Counted from the first letter of the stretch, positions 16,354 to 24,277 are shown. The stretch is 64,000 nucleotides of DNA from UBA1161 sp002311745 (GCA_050018415.1 JBEKAB010000007.1:1-64000), one strand, 5' to 3'. Program-made: numbers and translations. Notes: generated by a model not told the origin, from the letters alone.

Positions 16354-17118
16354 TCACTCCCCCCACCGATAAAACCGCATCGCATTGCCCGTCGTCAGCG
16401 CATCCAGCCCCGCCAGATCCATCCCGCGTGCCGCCGCCACCGCGGCCGCCGTGTGCACCACCAGCGCCGGCTCGTTGATCTTCTGTTTTCGCATCGGTTC
16501 GGGGCTGAGGTACGGCGCATCGGTCTCCACCAGGATCCGATCCGCCGGCGCCCAGGCCGCGATGCGGCGCAGTTCCTGCCCATTGCGGAACGTCACCACT
16601 CCCGTGAACCCGATCAGGTGACCGGCGTCAAAAACGTCCCGCGCCTCGGCCTCGCTTCCGGTAAAACAGTGAAACACCGCCGTCACCCTGGGGACGACTC
16701 GCAGCATCGCCAGGCAGTCGGCCACCGCCTCGCGGCAATGAATGACCACCGGCCGATCCAGCTCCTGGGCCAGTTGCAACTGCGCTTCAAAGAACTTGGC
16801 CTGCCTTTGTCGCGGCGCAAAATCGTGATGATAATCCAGCCCCATCTCGCCCAGGGCCACGACGGCGGGATTCTTCTGCAGCTCCGGCAGCTTCGCCAGG
16901 TCCGCCAACTCGGCCTCGTGGCAATAGTTCGGATGCACTCCCAGGGCGCAGCGGACGCCGCTCCGCCCGGCCGTCACGGCCAACGCCGCATCCCAATCCG
17001 CCGCATGCGTGCCGATGGTGACCATCCCGCTGACCCCCGCCGCCGCTGCGCGGGCCAGCACTGCTTCAAGCTGCCCCGCCAAACGCGGATCGGTCAGATG
17101 GCAATGCGTGTCGATCAT
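16354..17118 (-). CDS. tatD: TatD family metal-dependent hydrolase
   Basis: A 254-aa TIM-barrel DNase-like protein. Metal-binding motifs are complete: MIDTHCHLTDPR at the N-terminus, ALGEMGLDYHHDFAP, RPVIIHCREA-type (PVVIHCREAVAD), VFHCFTGS and LVETDAPYLSPEP. Members act as 3'-5' exonucleases and in turnover of damaged DNA or RNA. It lies 15 bases after yraN on the same strand. Confidence 0.93.
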   Translation of the reverse strand: MIDTHCHLTDPRLAGQLEAVLARAAAAGVSGMVTIGTHAADWDAALAVTAGRSGVRCALGVHPNYCHEAELADLAKLPELQKNPAVVALGEMGLDYHHDFAPRQRQAKFFEAQLQLAQELDRPVVIHCREAVADCLAMLRVVPRVTAVFHCFTGSEAEARDVFDAGHLIGFTGVVTFRNGQELRRIAAWAPADRILVETDAPYLSPEPMRKQKINEPALVVHTAAAVAAARGMDLAGLDALTTGNAMRFYRWGE

Positions 17119-17133
17119 CGGCTCGCGTGAACG

Positions 17134-17535
17134 TTAGAACGTCGCTTCGAACGCGTTGGGCGTATGGCGAATCTGCGCTTCGCGTCCGCGCGGCCACACG
17201 ATCGCCACCACGTCAAACCGCGCCGGCGGCTGATGCGGGCCGTAGCGCGAGAGATACAGCCGCGCCGCCTTCGTCAACTGATGCCGTTTTTGCGCGTTGA
17301 TCTGTTCCTCCGGCGTCGGATCGTCGTAGGCGCGCGTCTTGACTTCCACGAACACCAGCGTCGCTCCGTCGCGGGCGATGATGTCCACTTCCCCCAGCTC
17401 GCAGCGGAAGTTGCGCGCGATGATTTTGAATCCCTGATTGCGCAGGAAGCTCGCCGCCAAGTTTTCGCCGCGCTGCCCCAGGGGGTCGCTTGCCCGCCGC
17501 CGAGCCGCCAACCACTTCTTCACCCAGTCCCACAT
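17134..17535 (-). CDS. YraN family (UPF0102) nuclease-like protein
   Basis: A 133-aa protein with the family core RGENLAASFLRNQGFKIIAR followed by NFRCELGEVDIIARDG and LVFVEVKTRAYDDP. The Glu...Asp...Glu-x-Lys pattern is that of a PD-(D/E)XK nuclease fold. The physiological role is not established. The family is usually of this length. It forms an operon with tatD. Confidence 0.9.
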   Translation of the reverse strand: MWDWVKKWLAARRRASDPLGQRGENLAASFLRNQGFKIIARNFRCELGEVDIIARDGATLVFVEVKTRAYDDPTPEEQINAQKRHQLTKAARLYLSRYGPHQPPARFDVVAIVWPRGREAQIRHTPNAFEATF

Positions 17536-17584
17536 GTCCCAGGATTATCCCCATCCCCGCTGCCGGCCGCAAAGGTCCCCCGCT

Positions 17585-18496
17585 CTACTTCTCGACGGTT
17601 CTGCTGCTCCACTGTTCTGACAGACGCCAGGCTTCGATCCGCTCGGCCAGGCGGTTCAAGGACCTGGCCTTGGCCGTCATCGTCCAGTTGCCTTCGGTGT
17701 GGAAACGGATGCGCCGCCGCGTCCCGTCGGCATGTTGGAAATGCGCAATGACATGCACCGCCCCGAAATAAGCCGAGGTGTTCCCCGCATCCGCCTTCCT
17801 CTCGATCTGGATCAGCTCCTGGCGCGTGGCGGAAAAGGAAGACGCGTCGCCGTAATAAACCAGTTGATCCGGCGCCAGCCACAGCATCCCCAAATCCTCC
17901 TCGATCAATCCAAATTTCCGCAGGCTCGTCTTGCCCGGATCCGAGATACCCACGTACATCCCCCCGGCCAATTGCTGATCGCTCAGGCCCATGGCCTTCA
18001 ACCGCCGACGTATCACTTGGATTTCCAACGGAGCCCAGATGGTGAACCAGATCAGCAGAAACTGCGCCGCGATGAACGGCCCGAAAAATGAAATGGGGAA
18101 AAGCACCGTCTGGGGGAGAAAGCCGCTCAGCATCCTGGCGACGGCCGGCGCCGCGATCAACGCGATCCCTCCTGCCAGCAGCAGCATCATGATGAGGTTC
18201 GCCGTCCACAGTTTTACGCCGAAGTTTTTGAAGAACGGCCGCTGAAAGTCGAAGGTGAAGCAGTCCGTCACCAGCACAACCGCGTAAACGATCGCCGCCA
18301 AGACGATCAGCGCGGCGCCGAAAAACCAGAATGCGATCCCCGACTCCGGAGCCGATGCAACCGGCGCGGCGCCGCCCTGGCGATGGCCGGCCAACGAAGA
18401 CCCCAGCCATATCGAGCCCACCATCACGGCGATAAACACCAAGAATCCCGCGACCCACTTGATCGGCGAAAGCTTTTTGACTTTGGCTTCCTTCAT
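17585..18496 (-). CDS. Hypothetical multi-pass membrane protein
   Basis: A 303-aa protein with four likely transmembrane helices: around residues 13-31 (WVAGFLVFIAVMVGSIWLG), 51-75 (IAFWFFGAALIVLAAIVYAV), 95-117 (LWTANLIMMLLLAGGIALIA) and 130-150. A soluble C-terminal domain of about 140 residues follows. That domain (DLGMLWLAPDQLVYYGDAS, IHVIAHFQHADGTRRRIRF-like strands) looks like a PH-type or membrane-associated beta domain, but this is only an impression. Function unknown. It follows the nucleotidyltransferase gene by 15 bases. Confidence 0.75.
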   Translation of the reverse strand: MKEAKVKKLSPIKWVAGFLVFIAVMVGSIWLGSSLAGHRQGGAAPVASAPESGIAFWFFGAALIVLAAIVYAVVLVTDCFTFDFQRPFFKNFGVKLWTANLIMMLLLAGGIALIAAPAVARMLSGFLPQTVLFPISFFGPFIAAQFLLIWFTIWAPLEIQVIRRRLKAMGLSDQQLAGGMYVGISDPGKTSLRKFGLIEEDLGMLWLAPDQLVYYGDASSFSATRQELIQIERKADAGNTSAYFGAVHVIAHFQHADGTRRRIRFHTEGNWTMTAKARSLNRLAERIEAWRLSEQWSSRTVEK

Positions 18497-18511
18497 GATC
18501 CGATCTCCGAT

Positions 18512-19081
18512 TTACCCCGAGCCGGCCGTTCGTTCTTGGATCGCGGTCCAGATATCATCCAATCCCATCGTTTGGACCCAACGCGCGATATACGCCGTGT
18601 CGATCTGTTCTGGACTGGTCTTGAGGATCCCCGTGATGTCCCGAAGATGCTTTTCCGAGCCGCCTTGGCGGTAATATTCCATCTTCTTGATGATCGCATC
18701 CTCCGGCGAAGCGAAGAACGCCTCAAAATCTTTTCCGGCATGGACCCGTCGGATTCGGGCAAAACGCGACTGGTTGAAAGGGCTTGATGCCGGCACGATC
18801 ACATCCACTTTCAGCCCGGAGGCCGGGTGAATGATGTTGAATTGTCCGTTCCTGCGTACGGCATCATGAGCGGCCGCTTCACTCACGTAAAAATCCCCCT
18901 CCGGGAACTGGCGACAAAAGTCGGTGATCCGCTCCTCCGGCAATTCGATTACGACATCGATGTCATTGGTAAATCGCGGCTCGCCGTAAAAGATGGTCGC
19001 CGTTGAGCCGGTCACGAAGTAGCGCAGACGCATATCCTCGACGACCCGAACCACATAACGCAGCAGTTCAGACTGCTCCAT
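18512..19081 (-). CDS. Nucleotidyltransferase-fold protein (DUF6036/AbiEii-like)
   Basis: A 189-aa protein. The N-terminal half has YFVTGSTATIFYGEPRFTND and the following IDVVIELP, the GS-x-A...TxDIDV pattern of minimal nucleotidyltransferases. Asp residues at NDIDV would bind metal. Later KMEYYRQGGSEKHLRDITGI is typical of the AbiEii/DUF6036 group. I place the start at 19081 (MEQSELLRYV), where GGAG lies eight bases upstream, instead of 19135. It overlaps the upstream 75-aa gene by 14 bases. This two-gene layout recurs in bacteria and recalls MNT-type toxin-antitoxin or Abi loci; the role here is inferred. Confidence 0.75.
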   Translation of the reverse strand: MEQSELLRYVVRVVEDMRLRYFVTGSTATIFYGEPRFTNDIDVVIELPEERITDFCRQFPEGDFYVSEAAAHDAVRRNGQFNIIHPASGLKVDVIVPASSPFNQSRFARIRRVHAGKDFEAFFASPEDAIIKKMEYYRQGGSEKHLRDITGILKTSPEQIDTAYIARWVQTMGLDDIWTAIQERTAGSG

Positions 19082-19295
19082 GCGACAGTCTCCGGGCAAC
19101 TTCATGGTGAAGGCGTTGCTCATCCCAATCGGCATGTTCAGCCTGCAGGTGGCTCAAAAGCATGCGCCTGGCGCTGGCATACATCTCGCTGGCAATACGG
19201 AGTCGCTCGGCCCCCGCCTTGGCGCGGATGACCTTCGCCATCTCATCATCCATCACCTCGATGACTGCCGGCAACAGCCGTCTGCTGCTATCCAT
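19068..19295 (-). CDS. Small partner of nucleotidyltransferase gene
   Basis: A 75-aa helical protein. AERLRIASEMYASARRMLLS followed by HLQAEHADWDEQRLHHEVARRLSHG matches a short protein I recall directly upstream of such nucleotidyltransferases. It overlaps the following gene (start 19081), indicating translational coupling. It may be the cognate regulatory partner. No DNA-binding motif is seen. Confidence 0.65.
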   Translation of the reverse strand: MDSSRRLLPAVIEVMDDEMAKVIRAKAGAERLRIASEMYASARRMLLSHLQAEHADWDEQRLHHEVARRLSHGAV

Positions 19296-19421
19296 GTCCC
19301 CACTTTATCCAATGCTCGTGCGCGACGCCACGAGGAGGACATCGCCCTGCTCCTGCACCACCGCAGTAAAGTCAGCCGCTGGTGGATTGACGCCTTGTGA
19401 ATTATAAGTTACAATCATTGG

Positions 19422-19547
19422 ATGACCGAAGTTCTGCGCTACGTCACGGCCACGGGCCGGGACGTGATCCGGGCATGGTGGGAGGACCTGCATGAAGCAC
19501 AGACCCTACATTTCCAACGACGAAGCGGTGATTCAGCATCTCCGTGA
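19422..19547 (+). pseudogene. Truncated HigB/RelE (Gp49-like) toxin
   Basis: A 41-codon frame. Its first 23 residues (MTEVLRYVTATGRDVIRAWW) are the N-terminus of the phage Gp49-like/HigB toxin family (IxVRxYxTxxGRxxFxxWL). The remaining 70 or so residues expected in the family are missing. The frame then runs through the start of the antitoxin gene in another phase. An internal deletion appears to have joined the toxin 5' end to the antitoxin, so the toxin is dead. Confidence 0.65.
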
Positions 19548-19794
19548 AGACCCGGAATTTGCCGCCGAGTATCTCAAAGCAGCCATCGAGGACACGGAAG
19601 ATCCGAAGGTGTTGCTGCTGGCGTTGCGGCGGCTGGCCGAAGCCAGGGGCGGAGTCGCCAAGATCGCCAAGGCGGCGGGGATCGAGCGAGAAAGTCTCTA
19701 TCGCGCTCTCTCGCCTCGCGGCAATCCCCGCCTATCCACTTTACTGGCCGTCGCCAAGGCCGTTGGCCTGAAGCTAACGGTCGAGGCCGCTTGA
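19492..19794 (+). CDS. HigA-like addiction-module antidote protein
   Basis: A 100-aa protein with a helix-turn-helix core: GGVAKIAKAAGIERESLYRA, then LSPRGNPRLSTLLAVAKAVGLKL. The N-terminus DPEFAAEYLKAAIED is typical of 'putative addiction module antidote' proteins. It should bind its own operator and neutralise the toxin, but the toxin gene upstream (19422) is truncated, so it is an orphan. GGGAGG lies 10 bases before the ATG. Confidence 0.85.
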   Translation: MKHRPYISNDEAVIQHLREDPEFAAEYLKAAIEDTEDPKVLLLALRRLAEARGGVAKIAKAAGIERESLYRALSPRGNPRLSTLLAVAKAVGLKLTVEAA

Positions 19795-19956
19795 TGCGCC
19801 AACATCTCGAGTCGGTCCAGCGGCATTGGGGGTAACGGAATGGCTTGCGAGGTCAGTTCCGTCCTGCTGAATCGGAGTGACAGGACACCGGTTGAACTTT
19901 TCGCGGCTGGTTGCCTGGAAATCGGCGGTGCCAGGATCCTGCCACCTTTATGGTGC

Positions 19957-20340
19957 CTACCAGTCCCTCGTCATTGGCACCGATGTCTGAGACACGTCGA
20001 CGCGAAAATCTACCGGCCACACGGGAGACCAATCCATTTGGTCGCCATCATACGACACACAGACCAACGACTTCGCACCGCTTCGGCTTACGGCAAAGGC
20101 AACCTTATGTCCCTGGTCGATCAGATGCTGTAGAAACGCTTCGGCCTCAATCAAAGTGCCTTGATCGTGCCTGACTAGCTTTCCATCTACCCACTCCGAA
20201 AATTTCTCGTAACCACGTTCCGCATCAAATACACGAGAGACTACTTCGGAACCGGCAACGGCAGATCGCAGCGACTTAATAAATGCCTCTCGTCTATCTG
20301 TGAATTCTCTCCGCCATTCCGGTGGTGGACCTAGCTGCAT
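19957..20340 (-). CDS. Hypothetical protein
   Basis: A 127-aa soluble protein with normal composition (RREFTDRREAFIKSLRSAVA, then strands KVAFAVSRSGAKSLVCVSYD). No family recognised. It has no membrane segment. Its GC content is somewhat lower than that of its neighbours, and it sits in an accessory region between the decayed toxin-antitoxin locus and a tRNA remnant. Confidence 0.5.
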   Translation of the reverse strand: MQLGPPPEWRREFTDRREAFIKSLRSAVAGSEVVSRVFDAERGYEKFSEWVDGKLVRHDQGTLIEAEAFLQHLIDQGHKVAFAVSRSGAKSLVCVSYDGDQMDWSPVWPVDFRVDVSQTSVPMTRDW

Positions 20341-20483
20341 TGCCGTTCTCCTTTTTCTCTGATCAACCCGCCGCGTTTACCCAGTGGTTGAATTTCCACG
20401 CGCAAAAGAAGGAGGCACAACCCTTCACCCGCATTTTCTGGTGCATTTTAGCGAAAAGCTCAAATCCCGTCACACCGCCAACG

Positions 20484-20509
20484 AAAAACCCCTCGCACAG
20501 CAAGGGGTT
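20484..20509 (-). terminator. Rho-independent terminator (minus strand)
   Basis: On the minus strand AACCCCT-TGCTGTGCG-AGGGGTT is followed by TTT. It lies downstream of the tRNA-Pro-like remnant and probably once served that gene. Confidence 0.6.
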
Positions 20510-20518
20510 AGGAAATCA

Positions 20519-20565
20519 TCGGAGTGACAGGATTTAAACCCGCGATCTCGTGTCCCCGACGCACG
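20519..20565 (-). tRNA. tRNA-Pro-like 3'-half remnant
   Basis: On the minus strand TCGGGGACACGAGATCGC is followed by GGGTTTAAATCC and CACTCCGA. These read as an anticodon arm, a T-arm (loop TTTAAAT, one base from TTCAAAT) and an acceptor 3' strand with discriminator A. The 5' half does not fold into a proper acceptor and D-arm. Probably a degenerate copy left by integration. The anticodon GGG/CGG reading is uncertain. Confidence 0.4.
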
Positions 20566-20650
20566 CAAACGTTCACGTCACCTACGGCTTAACCAACGTG
20601 GGCAACCCGTGAACTTTCCGATTTGAGATTTCGCCCGGCGGATTCGGCCC

Positions 20651-21076
20651 TTACGACGCCGCGGTGGCCAGTGCGGGCTTGTCCGGGCCTTGGTCCGAGC
20701 CGGGCGGCGTCGGCTCTTCCTTGCCGCCCTTGCGCTTCTCCGTGAGCTTGGTCGCCTTGCCCACACGCTTGCGCAGGTAGAACAGCTTGGCCCGCCGCGA
20801 CTCGCCGCTGCGCTTCACCGTCACCTTGGAAACAAACGGCGAATGCAGCGGAAAACCACGCTCCACGCCTTCGTTGTTCACGATGCGCCGCACCGTGAAC
20901 GTCTCGTTGATCCCCGCCCCCTTTTTCATGATGACGATGCCGGTAAACACCTGGATGCGTTCTTTCTCACCCTCGATGATGCGCGTGGCCACGTCAACCG
21001 TGTCGCCCACCGCAAACTGCGGCACGTCCTTTTTCAAATAGGGCTTCTCCACCCCTTGCATAATTCGATTGACCAT
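20651..21076 (-). CDS. rplS: Ribosomal protein L19
   Basis: A 141-aa protein of the 50S subunit at the 30S interface. Conserved core: VPQFAVGDTVDVATRIIEGE, RIQVFTGIVI, ETFTVRRIVNNEGVERGFPL, HSPFVSKVTV and RSGESRRAKLFYLRKRVGKA. The start at 21076 (MVNRIMQGVEKPYL) has CGGAG seven bases upstream. A tail of about 25 residues beyond the core is Lys/Pro-rich. It is the last gene of the rpsP-trmD-rplS set. Confidence 0.96.
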   Translation of the reverse strand: MVNRIMQGVEKPYLKKDVPQFAVGDTVDVATRIIEGEKERIQVFTGIVIMKKGAGINETFTVRRIVNNEGVERGFPLHSPFVSKVTVKRSGESRRAKLFYLRKRVGKATKLTEKRKGGKEEPTPPGSDQGPDKPALATAAS

Positions 21077-21125
21077 GACCAACTCCGATCCGGCGCACAA
21101 AAACTGTCGCGAAAATTCTATCGGC

Positions 21126-21848
21126 TCATGGCGGCGGTTGCCTATGCAAATCCGCCTGCCTCTTCACATAGGCCTGCCACAAATCCGGGCGGCGCTGCTG
21201 GGTGCGTTGCAGGCGTTGCTGATGCCGCCAGGCCGCGATCGCCGCGTGATCTCCGCCCAGCAGCACCTCCGGCACGGCCATGCCGCGAAACTCACGCGGC
21301 CGCGTGTACTGCGGATACTCCAACAGCCCGTCGGCGAACGTCTCATCCGCCGCGCCATCCTCGGCTCCCAGCGCTCCGGGCAGCAGCCGCACCACGGCGT
21401 CGATCACGGTCATCGCCGCCAGCTCGCCGCCGCTGAGCACGTAATCGCCGATGCTCAACTCCAGCGGCGCCAAGCCGTCCACGATCCGCTGGTCCACACC
21501 TTCATAGCGTCCCGCGATCAGCATCAGCCGCCCGCGGGTGGCCATCTCCTGGGCCAGGGTTTGATCGAACCTGCGTCCTTGCGGCGTGAGCAGGATCAGT
21601 TGCGGCGCCACCGCATCCTGCTGTTGAACATGTTCCACCGCGTCGAACAGGGTCTGGCACATCATGACCATGCCCGGTCCGCCGCCGAACGGCTTGTCAT
21701 CCACCGACTGGTGCTTGTCGACGGCGAAATCGCGGATGTTCGTCAGATGATAGCTGACCAGTCCTTTCTCGGCCGCGCGCTTCGGAATGCTCGTGCCCAA
21801 AAACGCGGCGAACATCTCCGGAAATAGCGTGAGAATGTCAATCCGCAT
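21126..21848 (-). CDS. trmD: tRNA (guanine-N1-)-methyltransferase
   Basis: A 240-aa SPOUT enzyme making m1G37 in tRNA. It begins MRIDILTLFPEMFAAFLGTS. The trefoil-knot SAM site is shown by LLTPQGRRFDQ, LIAGRYEGVDQRI and SIGDYVLSGGELAAM. DDKPFGGGPGMVM is typical. The last stretch, ALGAEDGAADETFADGLLEY, then PQYTRP, is standard. It sits 12 bases after rpsP; the rimM gene usually found between is missing. Confidence 0.96.
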   Translation of the reverse strand: MRIDILTLFPEMFAAFLGTSIPKRAAEKGLVSYHLTNIRDFAVDKHQSVDDKPFGGGPGMVMMCQTLFDAVEHVQQQDAVAPQLILLTPQGRRFDQTLAQEMATRGRLMLIAGRYEGVDQRIVDGLAPLELSIGDYVLSGGELAAMTVIDAVVRLLPGALGAEDGAADETFADGLLEYPQYTRPREFRGMAVPEVLLGGDHAAIAAWRHQQRLQRTQQRRPDLWQAYVKRQADLHRQPPP

Positions 21849-21860
21849 GACACCCCCGCG

Positions 21861-22292
21861 TTACTGCGGCGCCGCCGCTTCCTCCTTTTTCGGTTCCTCT
21901 TTGGGCTGCTTGTCCTCGGCCTTGGTCTCGGCCTTGGCTTCGGCCTTGGCCTCACCTTTGGACTCGGCCTTGGCCTCACCCTTGGCAGGGGCGGCGGCAG
22001 CCGCCGGCTTGGGCTTGCCGGGTTTGGGCAGGCGAAGCTGCTTGTGTTCCAATCCGCTTTTCTTTAGCAGCGACGAAACCGTTTCCGAAGGGATCGCGCC
22101 AACGTCCAGCCAATACTTGCAGCGGTCCAGCTTGGCCACGAACTGCTTGGCCGCATCCTTGGCGCGCGGGTCATAAAAGCCCAATTCCTCGATGACGCGC
22201 CCGTCTCGCGCACTGCGCGTGTCGATGGCATTCAACCGGAAAAACGCCCGGTTGCTCCGCCCCATCCGCCTGAATCTCAGCTTCACAGCCAT
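21861..22292 (-). CDS. rpsP: Ribosomal protein S16
   Basis: A 143-aa protein. The first 80 residues are classic S16: MAVKLRFRRMGRSNRAFFRL, DGRVIEELGFYDPRA and DRCKYWLDVGAIPSETVSSL. About 50 residues of Lys/Ala/Glu tail follow (GEAKAESKGEAKAEAKAETK), a low-complexity extension. The start at 22292 has GGAG seven bases upstream; the longer open frame is not S16-like. First gene of the ribosomal set. Confidence 0.95.
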   Translation of the reverse strand: MAVKLRFRRMGRSNRAFFRLNAIDTRSARDGRVIEELGFYDPRAKDAAKQFVAKLDRCKYWLDVGAIPSETVSSLLKKSGLEHKQLRLPKPGKPKPAAAAAPAKGEAKAESKGEAKAEAKAETKAEDKQPKEEPKKEEAAAPQ

Positions 22293-22407
22293 GTACGATC
22301 TCCAATGCGCATAAACGATTGCGAATCGAGGAGGATAGCAATCCCGCCAAAAACCGCAAGCCTGGCGGCATTGCTTCACCGCCTCAAACCGCTAAGCTGA
22401 AATCATC

Positions 22408-23412
22408 ATGGCCAAGCAGACCGTCCTGGTCACCGGAGCGGCGGGATTCATCGGCTCCCACGTCTCCCAGCGACTCCTGGCCGAAGGCTACCGCCTCGTC
22501 GCCCTGGACAATTTCTGCGAATTCTACGAACGCTCCTGGAAAGAACTGAACGTTCGCGGCATCGGCGGCGGCGAAAAATTCGACGTCGAGGAAATCGACG
22601 TCACGGATGGCCCGGCCATCGACCGCCTCGTCTCCACCACCCGCCCCGATGCCATCCTGCACATCGCCGGCATGGCCGGCGTCCGCCCCTCCATCGAGCA
22701 ACCCTGCTATTACGCCCGCGTCAACGTGGAGGGCACCACGCAAATGCTCCAGGCGGCGGTGAAGCACAAGGTCCGCCGCTTCATCTTCGCCAGCAGCTCC
22801 AGCGTCTACGGCAACCTCAAGCGCATCCCCTTCCGCGAGGATGAGCCGGTCTCCGAGCCCATCAGCCCCTACGCCGCCAGCAAACGCGCCGGCGAACTGA
22901 TCTGCTACACCTATTGGCACCTGTACCGCCTGCCGGTCTTCTGCCTGCGCTTTTTCACCGTTTACGGCCCGCGTCTCCGCCCCGACCTGGCCATCCACAA
23001 GTTCACCCGCCTGATCCTCGAAGACAAGCCCATCCCCTTCTTCGGCGACGGCAACACCGCGCGCGACTACACCTACGTCGACGACATCTGCGACGGCATC
23101 CTCGCCGCCCTGCATCGCTGCGACCGCTATCGCATCTACAACCTGGGCAACCATCGCCCCGTCAAGCTCTGCGAAATGGTCGCCGCCCTGGAAAAGGCCA
23201 TCGGCCGCCCGGCCGTCTTGGACCGCAAGCCCATGCAGCCCGGCGACGTCGAGATCACCTGCGCCGACATCTCCCGCGCCGCCGCAGAGCTGGACTATCG
23301 ACCGAAAATCTCCCTGGATGAAGGGCTAAAACGCTTCGTCGAATGGTTCGCGCAGTACGGCCACCTCTACCGCTTCCCCGGCGACGCCCCCGCTGCCAAA
23401 ACCGTGATGTGA
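22408..23412 (+). CDS. NAD-dependent epimerase, UDP-glucuronate 4-epimerase type
   Basis: A 334-aa short-chain dehydrogenase/reductase of the extended class. NAD-binding VLVTGAAGFIGSHVSQRL at residues 6-23, the SSSSVYGN serine site and the YAASKRAGE catalytic Tyr/Lys are present. FFGDGNTARDYTYVDDICDG is typical of nucleotide-sugar epimerases. The overall pattern (QRLLAEGY...GMAGVRPS, RFFTVYGPRLRPDLAI) is closest to UDP-glucuronate 4-epimerases, which make UDP-galacturonate. Likely cytoplasmic, feeding surface polysaccharide. It starts divergently from rpsP. Confidence 0.88.
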   Translation: MAKQTVLVTGAAGFIGSHVSQRLLAEGYRLVALDNFCEFYERSWKELNVRGIGGGEKFDVEEIDVTDGPAIDRLVSTTRPDAILHIAGMAGVRPSIEQPCYYARVNVEGTTQMLQAAVKHKVRRFIFASSSSVYGNLKRIPFREDEPVSEPISPYAASKRAGELICYTYWHLYRLPVFCLRFFTVYGPRLRPDLAIHKFTRLILEDKPIPFFGDGNTARDYTYVDDICDGILAALHRCDRYRIYNLGNHRPVKLCEMVAALEKAIGRPAVLDRKPMQPGDVEITCADISRAAAELDYRPKISLDEGLKRFVEWFAQYGHLYRFPGDAPAAKTVM

Positions 23413-23433
23413 ATCATCCGCCGCTGATCAGAC

Positions 23434-23467
23434 TTGACAAACCGGCGTCCGAATACATATTGTATTC
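23434..23467 (+). promoter_or_regulatory. Promoter with operator palindrome before higB
   Basis: A consensus -35 TTGACA (23434-23439) lies 18 bases before TATTGT (23458-23463). The palindrome GAATAC-ATATT-GTATTC (23451-23467) covers the -10 and ends at the toxin ATG. Such a site is where HigBA-type complexes repress themselves (family knowledge). The transcript would have almost no leader. Confidence 0.6.
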
Positions 23468-23776
23468 ATGCGCCTCATCAAGCGCGCGACCTTGAAGGAT
23501 TATGCTCGGAAACATCCCGCGGCAGAATCATCCCTTTTCGGTTGGGCTCAGATGACGGAGGCTGCGGATTGGCACAGCATTGAGGACGTGCGGCGCGTCT
23601 TCCCGCATGCCGATTCCGCCGTTGTGGCCAGCGGCAACACCGTCACGATTTTCAACATCGCCGGAAATCGCTTTCGCCTGGTGGTGAGCATCAAATACCG
23701 ATGGGGCGTCGTTTACGTTCGCGATTTCTTAACGCACGCCGAATATAGCAAAGACACTTGGAAGAAGAGGCATTAA
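23468..23776 (+). CDS. higB: HigB-family mRNA interferase toxin
   Basis: A 102-aa protein: LKDYARKHPAAESSLFGWAQ, DWHSIEDVRRVFPHAD, FNIAGNRFRLVVSIKYR and VYVRDFLTHAEYSKDTW. This is the HigB_toxin family of ribosome-dependent endoribonucleases (pattern W...F..aD.v.....vFNI.GN.yRLi..i.y....vyi..v.tH.eYdk). It is complete in length and has no broken motif. The antitoxin start is two bases after its stop. Confidence 0.92.
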   Translation: MRLIKRATLKDYARKHPAAESSLFGWAQMTEAADWHSIEDVRRVFPHADSAVVASGNTVTIFNIAGNRFRLVVSIKYRWGVVYVRDFLTHAEYSKDTWKKRH

Positions 23777-23778
23777 CC

Positions 23779-24237
23779 ATGGCAACCCACACCCCGACCG
23801 GCACCAGAATCGGCAAGGACTACTTCGAGCTGATCAAACGCTTCCCACTCCTTCCCATCAGGAGCGAAGGCCATCTTACCCAAGCGTTCAAAATGATCGA
23901 CGAGCTGTCCATCATTGACGAGGACAACCTCACGACGGGCCAAGCCGCTTACCTTGCCGTACTGACGGGCTTGATTGCCCAATACGAAGACGAGCACCAT
24001 GCTTTGCCGGAGGCGTTCAAGGATGGCGTCGATGCCCTGCGTTACCTCGTTCAGCAATGCGGTATGACGGCGTCAGACCTGGGCCGGCTACTGGGCAACC
24101 GCCAACTGGGCGCCGCCATCCTCCGCCGTCAACGGCAGCTGAGCAAGGCTCACCTCGTCCGCCTTGCCGAGCACTTCCGCGTTTCCACCGACCTGTTCCT
24201 TAAGCGCAGGCCGCACCGAATGCGTAAGGCCTCCTGA
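23779..24237 (+). CDS. higA: HigA-type antitoxin with helix-turn-helix
   Basis: A 152-aa antitoxin. The N-terminal half (YFELIKRFPLLPIRSEGHLT, with LTTGQAAYLAVLTGLIAQYE) is typical of antitoxins paired with HigB_toxin. The C-terminal half is an XRE-like helix-turn-helix (GMTASDLGRLLGNRQLGAAI). The start at 23779 has GAAGAGG eight bases upstream; the frame open to 23758 is inside the toxin gene. Together with higB it makes an intact type II module under the palindromic promoter. Confidence 0.9.
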   Translation: MATHTPTGTRIGKDYFELIKRFPLLPIRSEGHLTQAFKMIDELSIIDEDNLTTGQAAYLAVLTGLIAQYEDEHHALPEAFKDGVDALRYLVQQCGMTASDLGRLLGNRQLGAAILRRQRQLSKAHLVRLAEHFRVSTDLFLKRRPHRMRKAS

Positions 24238-24277
24238 GATCCTGCCGGAACCGGACCCGCGGATGGATCCCCCCAAA

